Assembly: GCA_022842165.1 (NCBI GenBank)
Contig: JALHQC010000014.1
Coordinates: 1-64,000, forward strand
Source of the DNA: a bacterium
GTDB lineage: Bacteria; Pseudomonadota; Alphaproteobacteria; Rhizobiales; Aestuariivirgaceae
Direction: 5' to 3'
DNA length: 64,000 bases
The notes under the pieces were generated by a model, which worked only from the letters and a program-made list of their open reading frames with translations, did no database searches and was not told the DNA's origin. A program made the translations under genes and the position numbers. Of this stretch, positions 28,261 through 36,280 are shown piece by piece. Positions within the stretch are counted from its first letter, which is position 1, and every line of letters begins with the position of its first letter.

Positions 28261-30654
28261 CTAGCTCCTGAGCGTTCCGCCGGTGGCCTTCGTCACCGCT
28301 GCCACGATCTTCGCGGAAACGGCTTCGATCTCGGGTTCGGTCAGTGTCTTGTCCTTCGGCTGCAGCGTCACTTCGATCGCCAGCGAAGTCTTGCCACCCT
28401 CGAGCTTGTAGAGATCGAAGACGGTGACATCGCTGATCAGCGCCTTGTCCGCGCCCTTTGCGGCCTTGACGAGCTTTTCGGCCTCGACCGCGTCATCGAC
28501 CACGAAGGCGAAGTCGCGCGACAGCGGCAGGAGATCGGAGGTGTTGAGTGCTGCGCGCGTGGCGCTCTTGGCCTTCGAGCCCGGCACGGCGTTGAGGATC
28601 ACTTCAAAAGCAACCAGCGGGCCCTTCACATCCATTGCCGCCAGAATGCGCGGATGGATTTCGCCGAAATGCCCAAGCTTGTTCTGCGGCCCCATCTGGA
28701 TGGTGCCGGAGCGCCCGGGGTGATACCACGATGGCGCGCCGGCGATGACCTGCACGTTTGCAACAGGAGCGCCAGCGGCTTCGAGCACCGCCAGCGCATC
28801 GGCCTTGGCGTCATAGGCGTCAACTGCGCGGGCGCCGCCATGCACGTTGCGGCCCGTGACGGCGCCACGCCTTATGCCGGCGGCGCGCAGGGTTTCGTCT
28901 TTCGGCGCATCGCCCGCATAGGCATGGCCCACTTCGGCCAGCATCATGTCGGCAAAGCCGCGGTCGCTGTTGCGCCCGGCGGCGGCGATGAGGTTCGGCA
29001 GCAGCGAGGGCCGCATGTCGGAGAGTTCCGAGGAGATCGGATTGGCGAGCTTCAGCTCCGCCTGCCCGCCGCCGAACAGCCTTGCGTGCTCCTCGGGCAG
29101 GAAGGCCCAGGTGATCGCCTCGTTGAAGCCGCGTGACGCCAGCATGCGCCTCGCCGCCAGCATGCGCTTCTGCAACGGGTTCAGCACCGGCTTCGCGATG
29201 GCGCTCGGCCGCTCCATGGGCTGGGGCGGAATGTTGTCGAGGCCATGGATGCGGGCGACTTCCTCGACGAGATCGGCTTCGCCATGAATATCGGGCCGCC
29301 ACGAGGGCACCGCGCAATCGAGCGTATCGGCCATCTCGTTCACCCCGAAGCCGAGTGCTGCGAGAATGGATTTCTGGCTCGTCACCGGAACATCGGCTCC
29401 GGCCAGCGACGCAACGCGCGTCTTGCGCAGGCTGTAGATGCGCGAGGTGCTGGGCACCTGACCCGCCATCACCACATGCGAGGCCTCGCCACCGCAAAGC
29501 TCGAGGATCATGCGGGTGGCGATTTCCGAGCCGGTGACCGTGAAGGCGGGATCGACGCCGCGCTCGAAACGGTAACGCGCATCTGAATTGATGCCGAGCC
29601 TGCGGCCCGTGGCCGCTGTGCGCAACGGATCGAACCAGGCTGACTCGAGGAACACATCGGTCGTCTCTTCCGTGCAGCTCGAGCGCGTGCCGCCGATGAT
29701 GCCGGCAATCGCCTCTGGCCCCGCGTCATCGGCAATCACCGTCATTTCCGGCGAGAGCGTATAGCTCCTGTTGTCGAGCGCTTCGAGCGTTTCGCCGTCC
29801 TTCGCCAGACGCGCGCGGATATTGCCTGAGACCTTCGCCGCATCGAATGCATGCAGCGGGCGGCCATGGGCGAAAGTGATGTAGTTGGTGATGTCGACGA
29901 GCGTCGAGATGGGACGCAGCCCGATGGCGCGCAAGCGGCGCTGCAGCCATTGGGGTGAGGGGCCGTTCTTCACGCCGCGGATATAGCGGCCGACGAACAG
30001 CGGACAGGGCTTCGTATCATTGTTGGGAAAATCGAGCGACACGGCGATGGGCGAGTCGAACGTGCCGGTGACGGGCTTCACATCAAGCGGCTTCAGTTTG
30101 CCGAGGCCCTTCGCCGCCAGATCGCGGGCGATGCCGTAGATGCCCAGCGCATCCGGGCGATTGGGCGTGACCTTCACATAGATCATCGGGTCATCGAGGC
30201 CGAGCGCCGTGGCGGCGGGCGTGCCGACGGGCCACTTCTCGTCCACCTCGATGATGCCGTTGTGCTCGTCCGAGATCAGCAGCTCGCGTTCCGAGCACAG
30301 CATGGCCTGGGATTCGACGCCGCGGATGGTGGCGGGCGAGAACACAGCACCCGTTGCAGGAATCGTGACGCCCGGCAGTGCGATGATGGCCTTGATGCCG
30401 GTGCGCGCATTGGGCGCGCCGCAGACGACCTGCTTCACGCCGTCCTTGGTCTCGACAACGCATTGCCTGAGCTTGTCGGCATTGGGGTGCTTCTCGGCCA
30501 GCGTCACATGCGCGACCGTGAAGTCCTTGAGCAGCCGTCCGGCATCGGAGACGTCTTCAACTTCGAGGCCAACGCCGACGAGGCCCTCGCAGATCTCGTC
30601 GATGGTGGTGGTGGTGTCGAGATAGTCTTTCAGCCAGGAGAGGGTGAATTTCAT
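28261..30654 (-). CDS. pheT: Phenylalanine--tRNA ligase beta subunit
   Basis: 797 residues, the normal length for bacterial PheT. The order is B1/EMAP-type tRNA-binding region at 40-150 (FTVAHVTLAEKHPNADKLRQ), B3/B4 editing domain, B5 domain, the class II-like core (GFNEAITWAFLPEE) and the C-terminal ferredoxin-fold anticodon-binding domain (DVTVFDLYKLEGGKTSLAIEVTLQP). It forms an alpha2-beta2 enzyme with PheS. Unusually it does not follow pheS directly: a DUF559 gene and two repeat elements intervene, ending 6 bp before the pheT start. Confidence 0.96.
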   Translation of the reverse strand: MKFTLSWLKDYLDTTTTIDEICEGLVGVGLEVEDVSDAGRLLKDFTVAHVTLAEKHPNADKLRQCVVETKDGVKQVVCGAPNARTGIKAIIALPGVTIPATGAVFSPATIRGVESQAMLCSERELLISDEHNGIIEVDEKWPVGTPAATALGLDDPMIYVKVTPNRPDALGIYGIARDLAAKGLGKLKPLDVKPVTGTFDSPIAVSLDFPNNDTKPCPLFVGRYIRGVKNGPSPQWLQRRLRAIGLRPISTLVDITNYITFAHGRPLHAFDAAKVSGNIRARLAKDGETLEALDNRSYTLSPEMTVIADDAGPEAIAGIIGGTRSSCTEETTDVFLESAWFDPLRTAATGRRLGINSDARYRFERGVDPAFTVTGSEIATRMILELCGGEASHVVMAGQVPSTSRIYSLRKTRVASLAGADVPVTSQKSILAALGFGVNEMADTLDCAVPSWRPDIHGEADLVEEVARIHGLDNIPPQPMERPSAIAKPVLNPLQKRMLAARRMLASRGFNEAITWAFLPEEHARLFGGGQAELKLANPISSELSDMRPSLLPNLIAAAGRNSDRGFADMMLAEVGHAYAGDAPKDETLRAAGIRRGAVTGRNVHGGARAVDAYDAKADALAVLEAAGAPVANVQVIAGAPSWYHPGRSGTIQMGPQNKLGHFGEIHPRILAAMDVKGPLVAFEVILNAVPGSKAKSATRAALNTSDLLPLSRDFAFVVDDAVEAEKLVKAAKGADKALISDVTVFDLYKLEGGKTSLAIEVTLQPKDKTLTEPEIEAVSAKIVAAVTKATGGTLRS

Positions 30655-30660
30655 GATGTC

Positions 30661-31152
30661 TTACTTTCCTTGTCCGGCAATTGACTTCCCCTCACCTGCC
30701 GCTTCGCGGCTGTCCTCTCCCGCAAGCGGGAGCGGATGACCTGCGCCTTCAACCTCTCCCGCGCGCGGGAGAGGACGCCCCGCTGCAAGTGGGGCAGGTG
30801 AGGGGGAGTGAGCAAGAGCTTCGCGGATCGCCATCGTGGCCTGATCCATGGCTTGCAGCACTTCGCTGTTCTGGAGTCGGATGATCTTGTAGCCAAGCTG
30901 TTCGAGATGGGCGGTGCGTCGTTTGTCCGAAGCAATCTCGGCATCCGCGGAATGCGTGGCGCCATCCACTTCGACGATCACTTTCTGCTCGCGGCAGAGA
31001 AAATCGGCGATGTAGTGACCTGCCGGAGCTTGCCGGATGAATTTGTGGCCATCGAGCTTGCGGTTGCGGAGTTCCTGCCAGAGCTTTTTCTCGGCCGCCG
31101 TTTCGTTCTTGCGGAGTTGGCGGGCGAGTATCGTCTTTGCGCCATCACGCAT
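30661..31152 (-). CDS. DUF559 (Vsr/restriction-endonuclease-fold) protein inserted between pheS and pheT
   Basis: 163 residues. Residues 1 to about 113 form a DUF559 domain with the restriction-like core: an N-terminal helix (RKNETAAEKKLWQELRNRKL), Asp50 in YIADFLC, Glu61 and Asp63 in VIVEVDGATH, and YKIIRL. The last 50 residues (from about 114) are Pro/Gly/Ala-rich and encoded by palindromic repeat B1, so the reading frame runs out through a repeat. The ATG at 31152 follows GAGGGGGA; an in-frame GTG six codons earlier lies in repeat B2. It is in the transcription path from pheS to pheT. DUF559 proteins are linked to DNA mobility or repair by fold only; the function is unknown. Confidence 0.8.
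   Translation of the reverse strand: MRDGAKTILARQLRKNETAAEKKLWQELRNRKLDGHKFIRQAPAGHYIADFLCREQKVIVEVDGATHSADAEIASDKRRTAHLEQLGYKIIRLQNSEVLQAMDQATMAIREALAHSPSPAPLAAGRPLPRAGEVEGAGHPLPLAGEDSREAAGEGKSIAGQGK
30688..30807. repeat. Palindromic repeat, family B (copy 1), coding for the DUF559 tail
   Basis: Starts CCCCTCACCTGCCGCTTCGC, contains CTCTCCCGCAAGCGGGAG and CTCTCCCGCGCGCGGGAGAG hairpins, and ends with the complementary GCAGGTGAGGGGGA. It closely matches the element at 31161-31284 on the other side of the DUF559 domain. It is translated as the C-terminal tail of that protein. Confidence 0.85.
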
Positions 31153-31160
31153 GATCAGAC

Positions 31161-31284
31161 TCCCCCTCACCGGCCCGCTGCGCGGGCGTCCTCTCCCGCA
31201 AGCGGGAGAGGTTGAAGGTGCAGCATATCATTCTCTCCCGCAGGCGGGAGAGAACGCTTCGCGGCACGCGGAGCAAGTGAGGGG
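31161..31284. repeat. Palindromic repeat, family B (copy 2), between pheS and the DUF559 gene
   Basis: CTCCCCCTCACCGGCCCGCT at one end and AGTGAGGGGA at the other, with GTCCTCTCCCGCAAGCGGGA and TCTCTCCCGCAGGCGGGAGA hairpins inside. On the minus strand its edge supplies the ribosome-binding site of the DUF559 gene. Confidence 0.85.
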
Positions 31285-31287
31285 ATG

Positions 31288-32358
31288 TCACGACAATCCC
31301 CCCGCCAGCGTCGGAACCTGCAGTGCCCTGAAGCCATAGTGCCGCAGCCACCTGAGGTCTGCTTCGAAGAACGCCCTCAAGTCCGGGATGCCGTATTTCA
31401 GCATGGCGATGCGGTCGAGGCCCATGCCGAAGGCCCAGCCCTGGACTTTGTCGGGGTCCATGCCGCCGGCGCGGATGACGTTCGGATGCACCATGCCGCT
31501 CCCCAGAATCTCCAGCCACTTGTCGCCGGTGCCGATCTTCAGCTGGCCGCCCTCGCGGGAATACTGGATGTCGACTTCCATTGACGGCTCGGTGAAGGGG
31601 AAGTGCGAGGCGCGGAAGCGCATCTTGACGTCGTCGACCTCGAAGAAGGCCTTGCAGAACTCGGTCAGCACCCACTTCAAGTTGGCGAGCGTCGTCGTCT
31701 CGTCGAGGAGCAGGCCCTCGACCTGGTTGAACATCGGCGTATGCGTCATGTCGGAATCACACCGGAAGGTACGGCCGGGCGCGATGATGCGCACGGGCGG
31801 CACGCTCGCCAGCATGGTGCGGATCTGGACGGGCGAGGTATGCGTGCGGAGCAGCATGCGCGAGCCATCCGCCTTCTCGTTGAAGAAGAAGGTGTCATGC
31901 TCCTGCCGGGCCGGATGCTCGGGCGGGATGTTCAGCGCATCGAAATTGTGAAAATCATCCTCGATATGCGGGCCTTCCGCCACGCTGAAGCCGAGGTCGC
32001 CGAAAATCTGGACGACTTCTTCCCACACTTGGGAAACCGGATGAACGGTGCCCGAGGCCTGCGGGCGCACGGGAAGCGTCACGTCGATCCGCTCGGAAGC
32101 GAGACGCGCCTCGAGCGCGATTTCCTGCAGCGCGATCTTCCGTGTACTGAGGGCTTCGGCAACCTTGTCCTTCAGCACATTGAGCGCGGCGCCCGCCTCG
32201 CGGCGTTCGTCCGGGCTCATGGCGCCAAGACTCTTCATGCGCTCGGAGATCGAGCCCTTCTTGCCGAGTGTGGCCACGCGCAAGGCTTCGAGCGAGGCCT
32301 CGTCCGTTGCGGCTTCGACCTGCGAGAGGATGTCCTGTTCGAGATGTTCGAGACTCAT
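31288..32358 (-). CDS. pheS: Phenylalanine--tRNA ligase alpha subunit
   Basis: 356 residues with an N-terminal coiled-coil tRNA-binding region (about 1-85) and a class II aminoacyl-tRNA synthetase core: motif 2 around [12 protein letters not shown] and [20 protein letters not shown], motif 3 in [18 protein letters not shown]. It charges tRNA-Phe together with PheT. Upstream lies a strong hairpin with a T-rich tail (32368-32419), suggesting that transcription arriving from rplT is attenuated. Confidence 0.96.
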   Translation of the reverse strand: MSLEHLEQDILSQVEAATDEASLEALRVATLGKKGSISERMKSLGAMSPDERREAGAALNVLKDKVAEALSTRKIALQEIALEARLASERIDVTLPVRPQASGTVHPVSQVWEEVVQIFGDLGFSVAEGPHIEDDFHNFDALNIPPEHPARQEHDTFFFNEKADGSRMLLRTHTSPVQIRTMLASVPPVRIIAPGRTFRCDSDMTHTPMFNQVEGLLLDETTTLANLKWVLTEFCKAFFEVDDVKMRFRASHFPFTEPSMEVDIQYSREGGQLKIGTGDKWLEILGSGMVHPNVIRAGGMDPDKVQGWAFGMGLDRIAMLKYGIPDLRAFFEADLRWLRHYGFRALQVPTLAGGLS

Positions 32359-32367
32359 GATCTGTCC

Positions 32368-32419
32368 TCAAAAACGAAAATGACCGGGCTCTGGTGTGTC
32401 ACCACCCAGGGCCCGGTCA
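32368..32419 (-). terminator. Terminator/attenuator between rplT and pheS
   Basis: On the minus strand a 9-bp perfect stem TGACCGGGC (32419-32411) / GCCCGGTCA (32389-32381 read on the minus strand) with an inner partly paired loop is followed by TTTTCGTTTTT, ending about 10 bp before the pheS start. The form is that of an intrinsic terminator. No leader peptide fits in the 39 bp between rplT and the stem, so a PheST-type leader-peptide attenuation mechanism is not supported. Confidence 0.7.
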
Positions 32420-32457
32420 AGGTCATCGGAATTCGACGTGGCGATCAGTTCAGGCTG

Positions 32458-32814
32458 TCAAGCCTGCGCGGCCTTGGCCTTCTCGACGAGAGCGGCAAAG
32501 GCGGCCTGATCATTCACGGCGAGATCGGCTAAGACCTTGCGGTCCACCTCGATCCCGGCCTTGGCCAGGCCAAATATAAATCGGCCATAGGTGAGGCCGA
32601 GTTCGCGCGTCGCGGCGTTGATGCGCTGGATCCAGAGGGCGCGGAAATTGCGCTTCTTGGTGCGGCGGTCGCGGTACTCATACTGGTTGGCCTTCTCGAC
32701 GGCCTGTACGGCGACGCGGAAGATGTTCTTGCGGCGCGAGAAGTAACCCTTCGCCTGCTTGATCACCTTCTTGTGGGACTTGCGGGCGACTGTGCCGCCC
32801 TTTGAACGTGGCAT
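32458..32814 (-). CDS. rplT: 50S ribosomal protein L20
   Basis: 118 residues with the L20 N-terminal RNA-binding helix ([20 protein letters not shown]) and the globular C-terminal part ([24 protein letters not shown]). It binds 23S rRNA early in large-subunit assembly and in many bacteria represses its own operon. It follows rpmI by 17 bp. It is separated from infC by a two-component operon, unlike the usual infC-rpmI-rplT order. Confidence 0.97.
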   Translation of the reverse strand: MPRSKGGTVARKSHKKVIKQAKGYFSRRKNIFRVAVQAVEKANQYEYRDRRTKKRNFRALWIQRINAATRELGLTYGRFIFGLAKAGIEVDRKVLADLAVNDQAAFAALVEKAKAAQA

Positions 32815-32831
32815 CTTGTCAGTCCTCCCGC

Positions 32832-33035
32832 TTACTTGGCGATGTAGGGCATGTGGATCTTCACCAGGCGCTCGTCACCCGGTGCCAGAACCATCGTGCC
32901 GCGCTGGTTGCGGATCTGCTTGTTGCTGCGCTTGATCATGCCATGGCGCTTTCCGGCGGCCCCGGCCTTGATGCGGCCCGATGCGGTGACCTTGAACCGC
33001 TTCTTGGCCGACGACTTCGTCTTCATCTTGGGCAT
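32832..33035 (-). CDS. rpmI: 50S ribosomal protein L35
   Basis: 67 residues: [20 protein letters not shown] is the classical L35 N-terminus, followed by [19 protein letters not shown]. It is small, basic and located just upstream of rplT, with AAAGGATG as ribosome-binding site. A GC-rich hairpin precedes it at 33065-33098. Confidence 0.97.
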   Translation of the reverse strand: MPKMKTKSSAKKRFKVTASGRIKAGAAGKRHGMIKRSNKQIRNQRGTMVLAPGDERLVKIHMPYIAK

Positions 33036-33064
33036 TTTGCTTCATCCTTTCAAAGCGTTAGAAA

Positions 33065-33098
33065 GCCGCCATGGCATGCCCTTTACAGGCCAGGCGGC
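33065..33098 (-). promoter_or_regulatory. Hairpin in the rpmI-rplT leader
   Basis: On the minus strand GCCGCCTGGC (33098-33089) pairs with GCCATGGCGGC (33075-33065) with one bulged base, 30 bp upstream of rpmI. A TATAAG (33103-33098) abuts it and may be a -10 element, in which case the left arm would be only partly transcribed. L20 autoregulation through a leader structure is known in other bacteria; here it is only a possibility. Confidence 0.4.
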
Positions 33099-33141
33099 TT
33101 ATAGAAGGCTGGTCTAAGCAAAATTGCCCGGGAAATGCAAG

Positions 33142-34452
33142 TCAGACGCGGATTTCGACCCTGAGGCCGCCCAGCTCCGAGCGGCCATAGGTGACGCTCA
33201 AGCCGTAGATATCGGCGATATCCTCGACGATGGAGAGCCCCAGTCCGGAGCCCTGCTTCGATTCGTCGAGCCTGCGGCCGCGCTCCGAAATATGCTTGAG
33301 CTCGTCCTCTGGAACGCCCGGCCCGTCATCCTCGATCGCCAGCAGCGGCGCGGCGTAGCGGAGCCTCACCTGCGACCTAGCCCATTTCCGCGCATTGTCG
33401 AGGAGATTGCCCAGAAGCTCGGTCAGGTCGCCCTGTTCCATGGGCAGGGTGACATCGGCCAGAACGTCGAGATCGAACTGCAGGTCTTCCGCCCCCGGCA
33501 GCCGGGCAATCGCCGCCACCACGCGCTCGGCGGCGGGCTTCAGCGCCGTGGCGCTGTGGCCCTTGCCGCTCGACAGCCGTGCCCGCGCCAGCGCCTGCTC
33601 GACGTGGCGCAGCATTGCCTGGGCCTGGTCCTCGATGTCGCTGGCCTGCTGCGGATGTCCCGACTTGCGCAAGTCGCGGGCGATGGAGGCAAGGATGGTG
33701 AGTGGCGTCTTGAGGCCGTGCGCCAGGTCGCCCGCCCGCCGCCTGGCCCGCTCCAGCGAGGCATCGCGAAGGTCAAGTAGCTCGTTCAGCTCGCCGGCCA
33801 GCGGCGCCACCTCGTCCGGAAAGGCGCCGGACAGCCGGTTGTCGTGGCCGGTGCGGATGGCGGCGATACGGGCGCGGAGATGCTGCAGCGGCCTGAGGCC
33901 CACCGTGACCTGCACCCAGGCGCCGAGGATGAGGATGGTGCCGATGATGCCGAGCGACAGGATGAGCTGGTCGCGGAACTGGTCGATCGGCCGCTGCACT
34001 TCATCGGCATGCGCGGCGGCGAGCATGGCGATCTGCTGGCTGCGGCCATTGCGCTCGATGGCGAGGTCGCGCCTCGCGATGACCAGCTGCTCGCCTTCGG
34101 GGCCTTTGGGGTTCGCAGGGTCGAATTCGAAATCCCACAGCGAGCGCGAGCGCAACGGCTCCAGCACCGGCTGGCCCTCTCCTGGCAGAAACGCAATCCG
34201 CCAGTAGCGCCCGCCATAGGGTTCCTGGTAGCGCGGGTCGGCCAGCGTGCCGCCCGCCGTGACGCTGCCATCGGCGGAGGTGGCGATCGAGCCCGCAAGC
34301 TGCAGCAGATCGTTCTCGAGACTGGTGACCACGCGTTCGCGCATCTGCGCCTCGAACAGACGCACCAGTGCCACGCCGGTGAGCGACAGGGCGATGGCGA
34401 TCGAAATGGCCGCGGCCACAAACAGCCTCAGCCGCAGCGAGCCTTTTTTCAT
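33142..34452 (-). CDS. Sensor histidine kinase of the PepSY-associated two-component system
   Basis: 436 residues. There is a membrane helix at about 9-31, a periplasmic sensor region of about 125 residues, a second helix at about 163-185, a short HAMP-like linker, the phosphoacceptor His245 in GDLAHGLKTPLT, an N box LLGNLLDNARKWA, and G boxes EDDGPGVPEDE and GSGLGLSIVEDI. The layout resembles PhoQ/FeuQ-type kinases. The ATG at 34452 is 7 bp after the response-regulator stop. It would phosphorylate the regulator at 34460-35125. The stimulus is unknown; the associated acidic PepSY protein suggests an envelope or cation signal. Confidence 0.92.
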   Translation of the reverse strand: MKKGSLRLRLFVAAAISIAIALSLTGVALVRLFEAQMRERVVTSLENDLLQLAGSIATSADGSVTAGGTLADPRYQEPYGGRYWRIAFLPGEGQPVLEPLRSRSLWDFEFDPANPKGPEGEQLVIARRDLAIERNGRSQQIAMLAAAHADEVQRPIDQFRDQLILSLGIIGTILILGAWVQVTVGLRPLQHLRARIAAIRTGHDNRLSGAFPDEVAPLAGELNELLDLRDASLERARRRAGDLAHGLKTPLTILASIARDLRKSGHPQQASDIEDQAQAMLRHVEQALARARLSSGKGHSATALKPAAERVVAAIARLPGAEDLQFDLDVLADVTLPMEQGDLTELLGNLLDNARKWARSQVRLRYAAPLLAIEDDGPGVPEDELKHISERGRRLDESKQGSGLGLSIVEDIADIYGLSVTYGRSELGGLRVEIRV

Positions 34453-34459
34453 CGGGCCA

Positions 34460-35125
34460 TCATGCCGGGGCGGCGGGCACGATATATCCGAAACCGCGCC
34501 GCGTTTCGATGACGTCGGCCTTGAGCTTCCGGCGCAGACGGCCCACCAGCGCCTCGATGGCGTTGGAATCGCGCTCATTGTCGTGCGCGTAGAGATTTTC
34601 GCTGAGCTCGGCCTGCGACACCACCCGCCCGCGATGATGGAAGAGATAATTGAGCAGCCGGAATTCGAGCGGCGTCAGGGTGGCCGGAATGCCGCCGACC
34701 GTGACCTGCCGGTTGCGCGGGTCGAGCGTGATGGGACCGACCGAAATCGACGGCTCGGCCCGGCCGGTGGACCGCCGGAGCAGGGCCCGGAGGCGGGCCA
34801 TCAGTTCTTCCATGCGGAAGGGCTTGGGCAGATAGTCATCAGCACCGGCATCGATGCCGTCGACCCGGTCGGTCCAGGCGCCGCGCGCCGTCAGCACCAG
34901 CACCGGGGTCGTGACGCCCTCCTGCCGCCAGCGCTTCAGCACGGTAAGCCCGTCGATTCCGGGGAGCCCCAGGTCGAGAATGATGGCGGAATAGTTTTCG
35001 GTGCCGCCGCGGAACCAGGCGTCCTCGCCGTCGGCCGACACCTCGGCGACATAGCCGCCGCTGTTCACGGCTTCCGCGAGATCGGCGGCGATCCGGGCTT
35101 CATCCTCGGCGATCAGGATCCGCAT
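34460..35125 (-). CDS. OmpR/PhoB-family response regulator
   Basis: 221 residues: receiver domain (1-120) with acidic pocket EDE at 7-9, phosphoacceptor Asp51 (IILDLGLPG), Thr/Lys switch residues (LTARG, PKPF), and a C-terminal winged helix (about 125-218) with LTPLEFRLLNYLFHH and RRGFGYIV. It is a transcription regulator that usually binds direct repeats spaced 11 bp. Such repeats, TGTCAGCGA twice at an 11-bp period, occur upstream of this operon (35710-35729) and similar ones near 54350, giving candidate targets. The start is 2 bp after the PepSY gene stop. Confidence 0.94.
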   Translation of the reverse strand: MRILIAEDEARIAADLAEAVNSGGYVAEVSADGEDAWFRGGTENYSAIILDLGLPGIDGLTVLKRWRQEGVTTPVLVLTARGAWTDRVDGIDAGADDYLPKPFRMEELMARLRALLRRSTGRAEPSISVGPITLDPRNRQVTVGGIPATLTPLEFRLLNYLFHHRGRVVSQAELSENLYAHDNERDSNAIEALVGRLRRKLKADVIETRRGFGYIVPAAPA

Positions 35126-35127
35126 GT

Positions 35128-35598
35128 CTAGAACCCGGCCGTCCCGACGATCTGCGCGGTCCTGGCATTGACCCGCACTTCCACCAGCCGGTTATCCGTG
35201 TCGATCAGGCGGATGCGGTAGAGAAGGTTGCGGCGGCTGCCGGTGAGGCGGACGCGCACGACCTGGCCCTTGTAGCGGCGGCGGACGGCGGAGAGAATCT
35301 GGCGCAAGGGCTGCGCCTCGCCGGCCTTGACGGCATCGCGGATCCTGTCGTCATCGTCATCATCCTGCTTGTCGTCATCCTTGTCGTCATCGTCCTTGTC
35401 GTCGTCCTTGTCATCGTCCTTGCTGTCGTCGTCCCTGCCGCCATGGCCGCTGCTGTCATCGCCGCCACCGCTGTCGCCGCCCTTGCCGCCACCACCGTCT
35501 CCACCGCCGCCGCTTTCGCCATCCTTGGCAAGCGCCGGCAGGCCCTGACCGGCAAGGCCAAGCAGCAGAAGCATCAGGAATTGGCGGCGATCGGGCAT
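35128..35598 (-). CDS. Secreted PepSY-domain protein with a long Asp/Gly-rich linker
   Basis: 156 residues. A signal peptide (MPDRRQFLMLLLLGLAGQGLPALA, with Arg-Arg but no full Tat motif) is followed by a Gly/Ser stretch (about 25-50) and about 35 residues made almost only of Asp with interspersed Lys (about 55-86). The C-terminal 70 residues (IRDAVKAGEAQPLRQIL ... VRVNARTAQIVG) form a PepSY-like domain. It is the first gene of an operon with the response regulator and kinase, an arrangement seen for other PepSY/two-component sets. The poly-Asp region is a likely cation-binding segment; that role is inferred. The corresponding DNA is a run of imperfect GTC/ATC triplets prone to length change. 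Confidence 0.85.
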   Translation of the reverse strand: MPDRRQFLMLLLLGLAGQGLPALAKDGESGGGGDGGGGKGGDSGGGDDSSGHGGRDDDSKDDDKDDDKDDDDKDDDKQDDDDDDRIRDAVKAGEAQPLRQILSAVRRRYKGQVVRVRLTGSRRNLLYRIRLIDTDNRLVEVRVNARTAQIVGTAGF

Positions 35599-35686
35599 TA
35601 ACGCATATCCAACAGAACTCTAGACATTATCACAGGTCTCCCGGCGAGGGGAGGCGCCCGATAAGGATTAGCTCTAATTGAACAGG

Positions 35687-35729
35687 CCTGACAGGCCCGT
35701 GAACGGGTCTGTCAGCGATTTGTCAGCGA
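35687..35729 (-). promoter_or_regulatory. Candidate response-regulator boxes upstream of the PepSY/two-component operon
   Basis: CCTGACAGG (35687-35695) and two identical TGTCAGCGA units (35710-35718 and 35721-35729) with an 11-bp period. Direct repeats of this spacing are typical OmpR/PhoB-family binding sites. The set partly overlaps the infC 3' end and lies about 90-130 bp upstream of the PepSY gene start. A similar trio is at 54346-54375. Confidence 0.5.
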
Positions 35730-36280
35730 GGCGCCAGCACCATGACGATCTGGCGGCCTTCGAAGCGCGGCTCGGATTCGACCTTGGCGATCTCGGTGGT
35801 ATCCTTCTTGACGCGGTCGAGCAATTGCTGGCCCAGCTCCTGATGCGCCATTTCGCGGCCGCGGAAGCGGAGCGTGATCTTGACCTTGTCGCCTTCCTCG
35901 AAGAAGCGCTTGATGGCCCGCATCTTCACGTCATAATCGTGGTCGTCGATCATCGGGCGCATCTTGATCTCCTTGATCTCGATGACCTTCTGCTTCTTGC
36001 GGGCCTCGGCGGCCTTTTTCTGTTCCTGGAACTTGAATTTACCGTAGTCGAGGATCTTGCAGACGGGAGGCTTCGCATCGGGCGAGATCTCGACCAGATC
36101 GAGATTGGCCTCTTCCGCCATCATGATGGCCTGCCGGATCGGCACCACGCCGACATTGGCGCCATCTTCGCCGATCAGGCGCACTTCGCGCGCCTCGATG
36201 CGGTGGTTGATCCTGTAGTCCTCTTCCTTTTGCGGGGGGGCGGCTCCGCGGCTCGATGGCCTCCGTGGTGGTATGCTCAA
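35723..36280 (-). CDS. infC: Translation initiation factor IF-3
   Basis: 185 residues from the start chosen here. The N-terminal domain shows [19 protein letters not shown] and [20 protein letters not shown]; the C-terminal domain shows [20 protein letters not shown] and [16 protein letters not shown]. It binds the 30S subunit and checks initiator tRNA. The start is uncertain: the frame is open upstream to 36343, but that extension is not IF-3-like. The TTG at 36280 (giving [12 protein letters not shown]) has AGGAG about 11 bp upstream; the next codon but one is ATA, another rare start. Unusual start codons on infC are a known autoregulatory device. rpmI-rplT lies 2.7 kb away, not directly downstream. 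Confidence 0.9.
   Translation of the reverse strand: MSIPPRRPSSRGAAPPQKEEDYRINHRIEAREVRLIGEDGANVGVVPIRQAIMMAEEANLDLVEISPDAKPPVCKILDYGKFKFQEQKKAAEARKKQKVIEIKEIKMRPMIDDHDYDVKMRAIKRFFEEGDKVKITLRFRGREMAHQELGQQLLDRVKKDTTEIAKVESEPRFEGRQIVMVLAPR

Noticed and set aside
30688-31284. CRISPR array, from repeated hairpins around the DUF559 gene
   Set aside because: Only two imperfect copies of about 120 bp with a gene between them; no regular short repeat/spacer pattern and no cas genes.
35341-35520. RTX-type calcium-binding repeats in the Asp/Gly-rich protein
   Set aside because: The tract is nearly pure Asp/Lys without the GGxGxDxxx nonapeptide period.
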